Source: Streptomyces sp. Edi4 (GTDB lineage: Bacteria > Actinomycetota > Actinomycetes > Streptomycetales > Streptomycetaceae). From it: a stretch of 64,000 nt of DNA. How positions within the stretch are numbered: position 1 is the stretch's first letter; each line of letters begins with the position of its first letter. The DNA is taken from positions 4,650,001 to 4,714,000 of the forward strand of contig NZ_JBEJGY010000004.1 in NCBI RefSeq assembly GCF_040253615.1, read 5' to 3'. The notes beneath the pieces are model-generated. The model was not told where the DNA came from and searched no databases. It was given only the letters and a program-made list of their open reading frames with translations. Of the stretch, positions 25,611 to 34,463 are shown piece after piece. Made by a program: the position numbers and the translations under genes.

Positions 25611-27110
25611 GTGACCACTAACCAACGTCCCAGCGGCGGCACCGGGCTCGTCCTGGTCCTCGGCCTCGCCGCCATGGTCGTCTCGATGATGCAGACCCTG
25701 GTCGTGCCGATCCTCGGCATCATCCAGAACGACCTCGGCACCTCCACGTCCGGTGTCAGCTGGGTCACCACCGCGACCCTGCTCTCCGCAGCCGTCTTCA
25801 CCCCGTTGCTCGGGCGCTTCGGCGACATGCACGGCAAGAAGCCGACGCTGATCGGTGTGCTCGTGGTCATGGTCGCGGGCTCCGTGCTCGCCGCCACCAC
25901 CAGCTCCCTCACCCTCCTGATCGTGGGCCGGGTGCTTCAGGGCGCGGCCACCGCGATCTTCCCGCTGGCGCTCTCCGTCCTGCGCGAGGAGATACCGCAG
26001 CAGAAGCTGCACGGGGCGATGGCGCTGGTCAGCGGCACGCTGGCGTTCGGCAGCGGGCTCGCGCTGGTCGGTGCGGGTCTGCTCACGCAGGGCTCGCACC
26101 CCGACTACCACCGGGTGTTCTGGCTCGCCGTGATCCTCGCGGTGCTCGCCCTGGTCGCGGTCATCGTCGTCGTGCCCGCCTCCCGCAACAAGACCGGCGG
26201 ACGCACCGACTGGCTGGGCGCGGCCACCCTCGCGGCCTTCCTCGTCCTGCTCCTGCTGCCCATCTCGCAGGGCCACGAATGGGGCTGGTCCTCCGGCCGT
26301 ACGATCGGCTTCTTCGTCGGCGCCGTGGTCATGGCCGGGGTCTGGGTCCTGGTCGAGCGCCTGGTCGCCGCGCCCATGGTCGACATGCGGATGTTCGCGC
26401 ACCGGCCGGTGCTCTTCACCAACCTGGCCGGGCTGCTGCTCGGCTTCGCGATGTTCTCCCAGTTCATCGGCGTCTCCTACCTGGTGCAGATGCCGGACAA
26501 GCTGACCGGGTACGGGTTCTCGGCGACCGTCCTGCGCGCCTCCGTCGAGTACCTGTTGCCGACCACCCTCGTCTCGCTGATCGCGGCGCCGCTCGGCGGG
26601 CAGCTCGTGGGGCGGATCGGGGCGCGGTTCACGCTCGCGGCGGGCGCGGCCTTCGGTGTGCTCGGCTTCGCCTGGCTGACCGGGGCGCACGACTCGACGG
26701 CGTCCGTGATCCTCGCGGGCATGCTGATCGGTGCGGCCATCAGTTTCGGGTACGCGGCGATGCCGGCGCTCATCGTGGCGAGTGTTCCGCACCACCAGAC
26801 CGGGATCGCCAACGGGATCAACTCCATCTCGCGGTCCGTGGGGTCGGCGATCGCCAGTGCGGTGATCACTTCGTTGCTGGCGTCGAAGGTGCTGTCCGGG
26901 TTGCCGAAGGGGGTGCCTCCGCTTCCCGCGGAGAGTCAGTTCACGCTGTCCTTCGCGTTGGCCGGGGGTGCGTTCGTGCTGGTCATCGCGGTTGCGCTGG
27001 TGGGGCTCTCCGCCGATCGGCGGCGGCGGGTCGAGGCGGAAGTGGTTTCCTCTTCGGCAGACGTGGAGGCGGGGGCGGGGGCGGCTGCGCCGTCGCTCGA
27101 GCGGGCCTGA
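25611..27110 (+). CDS. MFS multidrug transporter (DHA2, 14-TM type)
   Basis: The product is 499 aa with about 14 hydrophobic helices, the DHA2 topology. It shows the N-terminal motif MVVSMMQTLVVPILGIIQNDLG, motif A LLGRFGDMHGKKP between helices 2 and 3, and motif C-like GSGLALVGAGLL. Proton-driven export of drugs or metabolites is the family role. The GTG start lies 122 bases from the divergent MarR gene start, downstream of both palindromes, so repression by MarR is likely. The C-terminal tail is acidic and alanine-rich. The repeat island follows. Confidence 0.92.
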   Translation: MTTNQRPSGGTGLVLVLGLAAMVVSMMQTLVVPILGIIQNDLGTSTSGVSWVTTATLLSAAVFTPLLGRFGDMHGKKPTLIGVLVVMVAGSVLAATTSSLTLLIVGRVLQGAATAIFPLALSVLREEIPQQKLHGAMALVSGTLAFGSGLALVGAGLLTQGSHPDYHRVFWLAVILAVLALVAVIVVVPASRNKTGGRTDWLGAATLAAFLVLLLLPISQGHEWGWSSGRTIGFFVGAVVMAGVWVLVERLVAAPMVDMRMFAHRPVLFTNLAGLLLGFAMFSQFIGVSYLVQMPDKLTGYGFSATVLRASVEYLLPTTLVSLIAAPLGGQLVGRIGARFTLAAGAAFGVLGFAWLTGAHDSTASVILAGMLIGAAISFGYAAMPALIVASVPHHQTGIANGINSISRSVGSAIASAVITSLLASKVLSGLPKGVPPLPAESQFTLSFALAGGAFVLVIAVALVGLSADRRRRVEAEVVSSSADVEAGAGAAAPSLERA

Positions 27111-27420
27111 GGTGGGCCGGGGTCGGGATGCGACGCCCCGGGGCTCCGCCCCGACCCCGGTTTCTGGCCCCTCCCCGCCCCTTCCCTGAACCCTCCGGGG
27201 GTGAAGGGACCCTGGGGCTCCGCCCCAGACCCCGTCCGGCCTGAACGGCCTCGCTCCTCAATCTCCCTCAAGGCCGTAAGGGCCAGGGGGCCCCACGACG
27301 GGCTGAGGCGGCCGGTGCGGGCCGGCATCGGATGCCCAGGGGCGCGGGGAACTGCGCGAAGGGCGGGTTGCGGGTGCCGCCCTGGCCGGTACCGGATGCT
27401 CAGGGGCGCCACGTGCGGGC
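27111..27420. repeat. Second dispersed-repeat island
   Basis: The gap between the converging MFS and LPG-synthase-like genes contains no gene. It holds GGGGCTCCGCCCC-type hairpins near 27140 and at 27213-27227 (TGGGGC-TCC-GCCCCA). It also carries an inverted copy of the GGGGCGCGGGGAACTGCGCG element (about 27338-27358) that also occurs at 8.8-9.0 kb. A direct repeat of the GGCCGG..CCGGATGC.CAGGGGCGC unit occurs at about 27320 and 27384. Similar islands are common in convergent gaps of Streptomyces. Confidence 0.7.
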
Positions 27421-27428
27421 CCGGGCAA

Positions 27429-27456
27429 CGGCAAACCCCGGCCTCGGCGTTTGCCG
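27429..27456 (-). terminator. Hairpin terminator after the LPG-synthase-like gene
   Basis: Arms CGGCAAAC and GTTTGCCG are perfect with an 11-base GC-rich loop, 33 bases past the stop of the minus-strand gene. It may also stop read-through from the MFS side. Confidence 0.5.
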
Positions 27457-27488
27457 GGACCGGGGTCGGGGGCCGAGGGCCCGCAGGG

Positions 27489-29330
27489 TCAGGCCGCGTG
27501 GGGGGTCTGTTCCTTCGGCGGCACGTGCGCGCATGCCCGTTCCCGCCGTGCCGCGCGCGTGAGGCGGGCCAGGGGCCCCGGAAGGCCCAGGTTCACGAAG
27601 CCCTCCGCCTGCATCACGGCGAAACCGATGCGGGGGAGGTCGGCATGGGCCCGGTACACCATGAAGCGCGGCTCCCACCGCGGCTGGAACTTCGCGTTGA
27701 ACTTGTACAGCGACTCGATCTGGAACCAGCGGGACAGGAAGACCAGCAGCCCGCGCCACATCCGGAGCACGGGCCCCGCCCCGATCTTCTCGCCGCGCGC
27801 CAGCGCCGAGCGGAACATCGCGAAGTTCAACGAGACCTGCTTGACGCCGATCTTCTCGCACGCCTGAAGCGACGCCACAATCAGGAGCTCGTTCATGCCG
27901 GGGTCGGCCGAGCGGTCGCGGCGCATCATCTCCAGGGACATGCCGTCCTTGCCCCACGGGACGAAGTGAAGGATGGCCTTCAGGTCGCCGTAAGGGGTCG
28001 GGGTCTCGCCCTCCTCGTCGGCCTTGTGGGCCGTCGCGATCACACAGTCGCCGTCGTTGGGGTCGCCGATGCGGCCGAGCGCCATCGAGAAGCCGCGCTC
28101 GGTGTCGGTGCCGCGCCAGTCCTCGGCGGCCCGGCGGATACGTTCCAGCTCCCCCTCGGACAGGTCACGAACGCGCCGCACGCGGGTTTCGTAGCCATTG
28201 CGCTCGATGCGCTTGACCATCTGGCGTACGTTCCGCATGGCGCGTCCGGCCAGGGAGAAATCCGCGACGTCCACCACCGCCTCGTCACCCAGTTCCAGGG
28301 CGTCGAGTCCGGTCTCGCGGGTCCAGACCTCGCCGCCGGTCTCGGAGCAGCCGACGACCGCCGGCGTCCAGGAGTGCGCCTTGGCCTCGTCCATGAAGCG
28401 CTCGATCGCGCCGGGCCAGGCCTCGACGTCGCCGATCGGGTCGCCCGACGCGAGCATCACGCCGGAGACGACGCGGTAGGTGACGGCCGCCTTGCCGCTG
28501 GGCGAGAAGACGACGGCCTTGTCGCGGCGGAGCGCGAAGTGGCCGAGCGAGTCCCGTGCGCCGTGCTTGGCGAGCAGGTCGCGCAGCTTGTGCTCGTCGT
28601 CCTCGGTGAGGCGGGCGGCGGGGTGCTCGGGCCGGAAGGCCAGGTAGATCGTGGTGACCGCGGTGAGCAGACCGAGCGCGCCGAGCGAGTAGCCGACGGT
28701 CCAGCTGGTCTTGCCCTGGTACTCGACCGGGCCCTCGAAGCCGAAGAGGCCGAACATCACGTGCTGGATGCGGTCCACGATGCTCGGATTGCCGACCGTG
28801 CGGTTGGGGTGCACGCTCACGATGACCAGGCCGAGGCCCAGTGATCCCGCGCCCATCAGGAAGAAGTTCGCCACCGCCTTCCAGCGGCTGCGCGGGTCGG
28901 GCAGCGCGGTGAACTCGCTCCGGTGGCGGACCAGCAGCGTGAGAAGTACCAATGAGATCAGTACTCCGACGACGGAGTGCCGGTACCAGAACTGGGCCAG
29001 CGCCCCGATCGGTAGCAGCACCACGGCGGCCCGCCAGGCCCGCCGCTTGCGGCGCTTCAGGCCGTGCGCGAGGAGCAGCAGCAGGATGCCGGCGCAGAGC
29101 GCCACGGCCGCCGCGAAGGGGCCGAAGGTGCCCGGCAGCACTTCGCTGACGGTGTGGAACCGACTGTGCCGGACGCGATCGAAGACTCCGGCCGCCACGT
29201 CCAGGAGGCCTACGACAGAGCAGGCCGTACCGACCACCTTGGGAACCGACTCGGGGCGCGGCCCGCGGAGGACCTTTCGTACACGAGTCGGAACCGATCC
29301 GTTTTTGTCCCCATCTATCCTGACAGACAT
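27489..29330 (-). CDS. Phosphatidylglycerol lysyltransferase-like protein (DUF2156)
   Basis: The product is 613 aa. The N-terminal half (about 25-260) carries six or seven transmembrane helices. The C-terminal half (about 265-600) is the LPG_synthase_C/DUF2156 GNAT-like domain, with motifs SGDPIGDVEAWPGAIERFMDEA, GDEAVVDVADFSLAGRAMRNVRQMVKR and NFAMFRSALARGEKIGAGPVLRMWR. MprF and the N-terminal part of mycobacterial LysX use this layout to aminoacylate membrane phosphatidylglycerol. No lysyl-tRNA synthetase domain is fused here, so the amino-acid donor is presumably ordinary charged tRNA. The substrate is inferred only. It is divergent from the esterase gene, sharing a 149-base promoter region. 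Confidence 0.85.
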   Translation of the reverse strand: MSVRIDGDKNGSVPTRVRKVLRGPRPESVPKVVGTACSVVGLLDVAAGVFDRVRHSRFHTVSEVLPGTFGPFAAAVALCAGILLLLLAHGLKRRKRRAWRAAVVLLPIGALAQFWYRHSVVGVLISLVLLTLLVRHRSEFTALPDPRSRWKAVANFFLMGAGSLGLGLVIVSVHPNRTVGNPSIVDRIQHVMFGLFGFEGPVEYQGKTSWTVGYSLGALGLLTAVTTIYLAFRPEHPAARLTEDDEHKLRDLLAKHGARDSLGHFALRRDKAVVFSPSGKAAVTYRVVSGVMLASGDPIGDVEAWPGAIERFMDEAKAHSWTPAVVGCSETGGEVWTRETGLDALELGDEAVVDVADFSLAGRAMRNVRQMVKRIERNGYETRVRRVRDLSEGELERIRRAAEDWRGTDTERGFSMALGRIGDPNDGDCVIATAHKADEEGETPTPYGDLKAILHFVPWGKDGMSLEMMRRDRSADPGMNELLIVASLQACEKIGVKQVSLNFAMFRSALARGEKIGAGPVLRMWRGLLVFLSRWFQIESLYKFNAKFQPRWEPRFMVYRAHADLPRIGFAVMQAEGFVNLGLPGPLARLTRAARRERACAHVPPKEQTPHAA

Positions 29331-29479
29331 CGCTTCCCGTGACTCCGCGAGAGATTCAGTTGGCCGGGGGCGGCGTCCATGCCGTCCAGCCGGTCAATGT
29401 GCGCCCTCTAGGACGGGACTTGTGAGGGGCGGGTTCCCTCGGTTTCAGGAAAATCTCAGCCAGAAAGTTTCATCGACTC

Positions 29480-30592
29480 ATGGGTCTCACGAGCAACAAG
29501 GTCCTGGCACTCGCCGTGTTCCTCGCGGTGGTGCTGTTCGGGGTCACCATCTGGTTGTGGCCGCGCCTGGCGCGCCGCAGCTGGAAAGCCGTGACGGGCC
29601 GGATCGGGCTGCTGCTCGCGACCCAGCTGGCGATCTTCGCCTCGGTCGGTCTGGCGGCGAACAACTCGTTCCTGTTCTACGGATCCTGGGCCGACCTGTT
29701 CGGCCAGGAGCAGGGCATGGGCAAGGTCGTGGACCACTCGGCGGGCGGCAAGAACGTCCAGGTGCTCTCCCAGCAGAAGCCGGACACTCCGGGCGCGGGA
29801 AAGCCGCAGGTGGGGGGAGAGATCCAGAAGATCGCCCTGGTGGGTGAGAAGTCGAAGATAACGAGCCCGGCCTATGTCTATCTGCCGCCCGAGTATTTCC
29901 AGAAGGCGTACGAGAACAAGACCTTCCCCGCCTCGATCGTGCTGACGGGCTACCCGGGCACCGCCGAGAACCTGCTCAAGGGCCTGCGGTATCCGAAGAC
30001 GGCCTGGGCGCAGGCCAAGCAGAAGAAGTCGCAGCCGATGATCCTGGTCATGATGCGCCCCACGGTGGCCGGCCAGCGCGACACCGAGTGCGTGGACATA
30101 CCGAACGGGCCGCAGACCGAGACGTTCTTCGCCAAGGACGTTCCGGGCGCGATCTCCGCGCACTACCGCGTCGGCACCAAGCCGCGGAACTGGGGCTTCA
30201 TCGGCAATTCGACCGGCGGCTACTGCGCCCTGAAGATCGGCATGCACCACCCCGAGCAGTTCGCCGCGAGCGCGGGCCTGTCCGCGTACTACAAGGCGGC
30301 CGACGACCCGACCACCGGTGACCTCTTCCACGGCAACGAGCAGGAGAAGAACCGGGCCAACCTGCTGTGGAGCCTGGACCACCTGCCGACGGGCACGTCG
30401 TCCTTCCTGGTCACCAGCTCCCTCTCGGGCGAGGACAACTACAAGCCGACGCAGTCCTTCATCAAGAAGGTGAAGGCGCCCGGCCGCGTGTCCTCCATCA
30501 CGCTCGACAGCGGCGGGCACAACTTCAACACCTGGCGGCGCGAGATCCCGCCGACCCTGGAGTGGATCAGCGGACGGCTCAGCGCGAGCTGA
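29480..30592 (+). CDS. Membrane-anchored esterase (esterase D / antigen-85-like fold)
   Basis: The product is 370 aa. Two N-terminal hydrophobic helices (about 9-28 and 42-60) are followed by an alpha/beta-hydrolase domain from about residue 105. The nucleophile elbow is WGFIGNSTGGYCAL, with Ser in G-N-S-T-G-G, and the catalytic histidine is in LDSGGHNFNTWRRE. The fold matches the putative esterase family that includes mycolyltransferases and FrmB. The active site should face outside the cell. The substrate is unknown. Divergent pairing with the LPG-synthase-like gene hints at a shared cell-envelope role. Its last 14 bases overlap the convergent ABC ATPase gene. Confidence 0.85.
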   Translation: MGLTSNKVLALAVFLAVVLFGVTIWLWPRLARRSWKAVTGRIGLLLATQLAIFASVGLAANNSFLFYGSWADLFGQEQGMGKVVDHSAGGKNVQVLSQQKPDTPGAGKPQVGGEIQKIALVGEKSKITSPAYVYLPPEYFQKAYENKTFPASIVLTGYPGTAENLLKGLRYPKTAWAQAKQKKSQPMILVMMRPTVAGQRDTECVDIPNGPQTETFFAKDVPGAISAHYRVGTKPRNWGFIGNSTGGYCALKIGMHHPEQFAASAGLSAYYKAADDPTTGDLFHGNEQEKNRANLLWSLDHLPTGTSSFLVTSSLSGEDNYKPTQSFIKKVKAPGRVSSITLDSGGHNFNTWRREIPPTLEWISGRLSAS

Positions 30593-31733
30593 CCGACTCC
30601 ACCGATTCGACCCGCACCTCGGTGCGCGGCACCGCGTTCGCGTCCGCGTCGATGGAGCGGCGCAGCGCCTCGTGGAGCCGGGCGGGGGTCAGGACGCCGA
30701 GGAAGCGGCCGCGCTCCTCGCGGTCGATCACCGCGATCCAGCCCGCGTCGTGCTGGAGCATCGTGGCGAACGCCTGCTTGAGGGAGGCGCCGACCGGCAG
30801 CCAGGCCTCCATCCGCCGGGCGTGCTCGCGCACCGTGCCCGTGCCGAGCCGGGCCTGCTCGCCCGAGATCCAGCCGTGCAGGTTGTCGTCGCTGTCCAGG
30901 ACGACGGCCCAGCGCGCGATGTCGGCGGGAAGCGGATCGTCGAGATGGACCACGGGCGGCTGCTCCAGGTCGCTCTCCTCGATGGGTGTCACCGAGAGCC
31001 GCTTGAGGCCCCGGTCCGCGCCGACGAAGTCCGCCACGTAGTTGGTGGCGGGGGCGCCGAGCACGGCGGCGGGGGCGTCGAACTGCTCGATGGAGCCCTG
31101 CCCGTAGACGGCGATGCGATCGCCGAGGCGGACCGCCTCCTCGATGTCGTGGGTGACGAACAGGACCGTCTTGCGCACCTGCGACTGGAGCTTGAGGAAT
31201 TCGTTCTGCAACCGCTCGCGCACCACCGGGTCGACCGCGCCGAACGGCTCGTCCATCAGCAGGACCGGCGGATCGGCCGCCAACGCCCTTGCCACGCCCA
31301 CCCGTTGGCGCTGGCCGCCGGACAGCTGCTCGGGATGGCGCGAGCCGTACGTCTTGGGGTCGAGGCCGACCAGGTCGAGGAGTTCGGCGGCGCGCCGGTG
31401 GGCCGCGGCCTTCTTGACGCCGAGCAGATGCGGGACGGTCGCGGTGTTCTCCAGGACCGTCTTGTGCGGGAAGAGCCCGACCTGCTGGATCACATAGCCG
31501 ATGCGGCGCCGCAACTGGACGGGGTCGACGGACGCTATGTCCTCGCCGTCCACCCATATCCGCCCCTCGGTGGGCTCGATGAGACGGTTGACCATCTTCA
31601 TCGTGGTGGTCTTGCCGCACCCCGACGGGCCGACCAGGGTGACCAGTTCACCCTCGGCCACCTCGAAGGAGAGATCGTCCACGGCGATGGTGCCGTCGGC
31701 GTACCGCTTGGTGACGTGCTCGAACCGGATCAT
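30579..31733 (-). CDS. Osmoprotectant ABC transporter ATP-binding protein (ProV/OpuCA type)
   Basis: The product is 384 aa. The nucleotide-binding domain has Walker A GPSGCGKTT (35-43), the signature LSGGQRQR (137-144) and Walker B VLLMDEPFGA (157-166). Two CBS domains follow (about 255-315 and 325-375), which in OpuA/OpuC transporters sense ionic strength. The TTMKMVNRLIEPTEGRI sequence is typical of the glycine betaine/choline branch. ATG 31733 has GGGG just upstream. Unusually, the ATPase gene is divergent from the two permease genes and the binding protein, rather than leading one operon; the 218-base gap should hold both promoters. Confidence 0.92.
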   Translation of the reverse strand: MIRFEHVTKRYADGTIAVDDLSFEVAEGELVTLVGPSGCGKTTTMKMVNRLIEPTEGRIWVDGEDIASVDPVQLRRRIGYVIQQVGLFPHKTVLENTATVPHLLGVKKAAAHRRAAELLDLVGLDPKTYGSRHPEQLSGGQRQRVGVARALAADPPVLLMDEPFGAVDPVVRERLQNEFLKLQSQVRKTVLFVTHDIEEAVRLGDRIAVYGQGSIEQFDAPAAVLGAPATNYVADFVGADRGLKRLSVTPIEESDLEQPPVVHLDDPLPADIARWAVVLDSDDNLHGWISGEQARLGTGTVREHARRMEAWLPVGASLKQAFATMLQHDAGWIAVIDREERGRFLGVLTPARLHEALRRSIDADANAVPRTEVRVESVESVSSR

Positions 31734-31951
31734 GGGTCCCCATTGTGAAGGCTGGCGGGCGCGCTTGTGTGAAGCCCATGTTGCGGTACCCCGAAGGCTC
31801 ACGGCGATTGTCAGTGCCCGGGGATAGGGTTTGGTACGTACGTTCGGAGAGCCGGGACGCAGGCCAGGATCCATGCCGGGATTCAGGGGGGCCGGGCCGG
31901 GTATCAGAGCACGGGTATCGGCACCGGGTGCGGTGCGAGGGAGGTGGGGGA

Positions 31952-32632
31952 ATGGCGGCCGGCTGTCTGGCGGCGAACGACTGGATCTGCTGGGAGTACG
32001 TCAGCTCCCGCAGCCAGGAGCTGACCGACGCGACGGTCCAGCACATCTGGATCACCGCCGTCTCGGTGGTGATCGGGCTGCTCGTCGCCTTCCCGCTCGC
32101 GCTGCTCGCACGCGGGCGCAAGGGCGTCGCGGCCACCGTCCTCGGCTTCACGACCGTGCTCTACACGGTGCCCTCGCTCGCCATGTTCGCCCTGCTGCTC
32201 CCGGTGTTCGGCCTCTCGGCCGGCCTGGTGATCACGGGCCTCGTGCTCTATTCGCTGACGATCCTCGTGCGCAACATCCTGGCCGGGCTCGAATCGGTGC
32301 CCGCCGACGCGCTGGAAGCGGCCCGGGGCATGGGATACGGACGTATACGCCTGCTCTTCGAGGTCGAGCTGCCGCTCGCGCTGCCCGCCCTGATGGCCGG
32401 GCTCAGGATCGCCACGGTCGCCACGGTCGCGCTGACCACGATCGGTTCCCTGGTCGACCACGGCGGCCTCGGCAACCTCATCGAGCAGGGCCTGCCCACC
32501 TTCTTCAAGGCGCAGATCCTCACCGCCTCGGTGCTGTGCGTGGTGCTCGCCGTCGCCGCCGACCTGCTGCTCCTCGGCGTCCAGTGGCTGCTCACCCCGT
32601 GGACGCGTATCCGTACGGCGAAGGCGGTCTGA
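31952..32632 (+). CDS. Osmoprotectant ABC permease 1 (ProW/OpuCB type)
   Basis: The product is 226 aa with about five transmembrane helices and the BPD_transp_1 domain. The EAA loop is DALEAARGMGYGRIRLLFEVELPLALPALMAGLR, which docks onto the ATPase. The closing GSLVDHGGLGNLIEQGL is typical of OpuCB-like permeases. ATG 31952 with a GAGGTGGGGG tract upstream is chosen; the open frame upstream has no domain. Its stop overlaps the next permease start (TGATG). Confidence 0.92.
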   Translation: MAAGCLAANDWICWEYVSSRSQELTDATVQHIWITAVSVVIGLLVAFPLALLARGRKGVAATVLGFTTVLYTVPSLAMFALLLPVFGLSAGLVITGLVLYSLTILVRNILAGLESVPADALEAARGMGYGRIRLLFEVELPLALPALMAGLRIATVATVALTTIGSLVDHGGLGNLIEQGLPTFFKAQILTASVLCVVLAVAADLLLLGVQWLLTPWTRIRTAKAV

Positions 32633-33300
32633 TGGGAGTCTTCACCCAGGCGTGGACGTGGCTGACCACCGGCGCCAACTGGTCGGGCCAGGACGGCGCC
32701 TGGCACCGCCTGGGCGAGCACGTCTACGTCAGCGCGCTCGCCCTGGCCGTGTCCTGCCTGGTGGCCCTGCCGCTCGCGCTCTGGCTCGGGCACATCGGCA
32801 AGGGCGGGGCGCTCGCCGTCAACATCTCCAATGTGGGCCGCGCGATACCCGTCTTCGCGGTGCTGGCCCTGTTCATGGTGACGCCGCTGCGCAACGCGGG
32901 TTATCTGCCCACCGTGATCGCCCTGGTGCTGTTCGCGGTGCCGCCGCTGCTGACCAACGCCTATGTCGGCATGCGCGGGGTGGACCGGGCGGCGGTGGAG
33001 GCGGCGCGCGGCATGGGGATGTCGGGGCGTCAGGTCTTCCTCCAGGTCGAGCTGCCGCTGGCCTACCCGCTCATCATGACCGGGCTGCGCTCCGCCGCGG
33101 TGCAGATCATCGCCACGGCGACGATCGCCGCGATGGCGGGGCTCGGAGGGCTCGGGCGGATCGTCACGGAGGGGTTCGCGGTGTACGACACCCCGCAGGT
33201 GGTGGCGGGGGCCCTGCTGGTGGCGGGGCTCGCGCTGCTCGTGGAGGGCGCTCTGGTGGCGCTCGACCGCCTCTTCAGCCCGCTGCGCAAGCGCTCGTGA
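32632..33300 (+). CDS. Osmoprotectant ABC permease 2 (ProW/OpuCD type)
   Basis: The product is 222 aa with about five transmembrane helices. The EAA loop is AVEAARGMGMSGRQVFLQVELPLAYPLIMTGLR, closely parallel to that of permease 1, so the two should form a heterodimeric channel. The C-terminal segment AGLGGLGRIVTEGFAVYDTPQV is typical. It is coupled to the preceding gene by a one-base stop/start overlap and followed 111 bases later by the binding-protein gene. Confidence 0.92.
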   Translation: MGVFTQAWTWLTTGANWSGQDGAWHRLGEHVYVSALALAVSCLVALPLALWLGHIGKGGALAVNISNVGRAIPVFAVLALFMVTPLRNAGYLPTVIALVLFAVPPLLTNAYVGMRGVDRAAVEAARGMGMSGRQVFLQVELPLAYPLIMTGLRSAAVQIIATATIAAMAGLGGLGRIVTEGFAVYDTPQVVAGALLVAGLALLVEGALVALDRLFSPLRKRS

Positions 33301-33411
33301 CCCAGGCCCCGGCCGTGCCCGCCCCCTCCTTGTGTCTCTCCGATCCCTTACGCCCCCTCAGTTGTCCGCGACACCCCTGATCACGCGACGCCTTCCGATT
33401 GGTGAACCCTG

Positions 33412-34407
33412 ATGAGCAAGATCCTGCGCACGACCGGTGCGGTGCTCGGCACCCTCGCCCTGGCCGGCACGCTCGCCGCGTGCGGCGGCGACAGCCTGGA
33501 GAAGAGCAAGGACAAAAGCGCTTCAAGCACGTCCGGCGGGTCCAGCAGTACGGGCGGCGGCAAGAAGGGCTCGCTGGTGATCGGCGCGGGCGGCTTCACC
33601 GAGTCGTCGGTCCTGGCGGAGCTGTACTCCCAGGTCCTGGCTGACGCCGGGTATGCGACCTCGATCACCACCGTGAAGAACCGGGAACTGTACGAACCCG
33701 CCCTGGAGAAGGGCGAGATCGACGTCGTACCGGAATACGCGGCCACGCTCACCGAATTCCTCAATGCCAAGGTGAACGGCGACAAGGCGAAGGACAAGCC
33801 GCTGGCCTCCAGCGATGTCACCGCCACGCTGGGCGAACTGACCAAGCTCGCGGAGCCCCGGGGCCTGAAGGTTCTCCCGGCCGGCGGCGCGGTCGACCAG
33901 AACGCGTTCGCGGTCACCAAGGAATTCGCCGCCAAGAACCACCTCAAGACTCTTTCGGACCTGGGCGCTTCGAAGATCGGGGTGAAGGTCGCCGCCGGTG
34001 ACGAGTGCAAGGTGCGGCCCTTCTGCGCGCCGGGCCTGACCGCCAAGTACGGCATCGACGTCACCGGCATCGACCCCAAGGGCGTCGGCACCCCCGGCGC
34101 CAAGCAGGCGGTCAAGGACGGAGTGGACCAGCTGGTGCTGACCACCACGACCGACGCCACCCTGGACACCTACGGCCTCGTGCTGCTCCAGGACGACAAG
34201 AAGCTCCAGAACGCCGACAACGTGCTGCCGGTCGTCAATGCCAAGGAAGCGGGCAGCCAGGAGATAGCCGACGCGCTCGGCAAGCTGACCAAGGCGCTGA
34301 CGACCGACGATCTGGTCGGCCTCAACCGCAAGGTCGACGCCGAGCGGGCCAAGCCGGCCGATGTCGCCAAGCAGTATCTCCAGTCGAAGGGACTGATCAA
34401 GAAGTAG
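33412..34407 (+). CDS. Osmoprotectant-binding lipoprotein (OpuAC domain)
   Basis: The product is 331 aa. The lipoprotein signal is MSKILRTTGAVLGTLALAGTLAAC with lipobox LAAC, then a Ser/Gly/Lys linker and the OpuAC-type substrate-binding domain from about residue 53 (LVIGAGGFTESSVLAELYSQVL). The ELYEPALEKGEIDVVPEYAATL segment is the conserved ligand-side strand of the choline/glycine betaine/carnitine family. The exact ligand cannot be assigned. It completes the transporter encoded by the two permeases and the divergent ATPase. Confidence 0.93.
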   Translation: MSKILRTTGAVLGTLALAGTLAACGGDSLEKSKDKSASSTSGGSSSTGGGKKGSLVIGAGGFTESSVLAELYSQVLADAGYATSITTVKNRELYEPALEKGEIDVVPEYAATLTEFLNAKVNGDKAKDKPLASSDVTATLGELTKLAEPRGLKVLPAGGAVDQNAFAVTKEFAAKNHLKTLSDLGASKIGVKVAAGDECKVRPFCAPGLTAKYGIDVTGIDPKGVGTPGAKQAVKDGVDQLVLTTTTDATLDTYGLVLLQDDKKLQNADNVLPVVNAKEAGSQEIADALGKLTKALTTDDLVGLNRKVDAERAKPADVAKQYLQSKGLIKK

Positions 34408-34463
34408 CCGAATTTGGCGATCGGAGTAACCGCAGGGAAACAGATTGGCAGGCGAGGGTCCAT

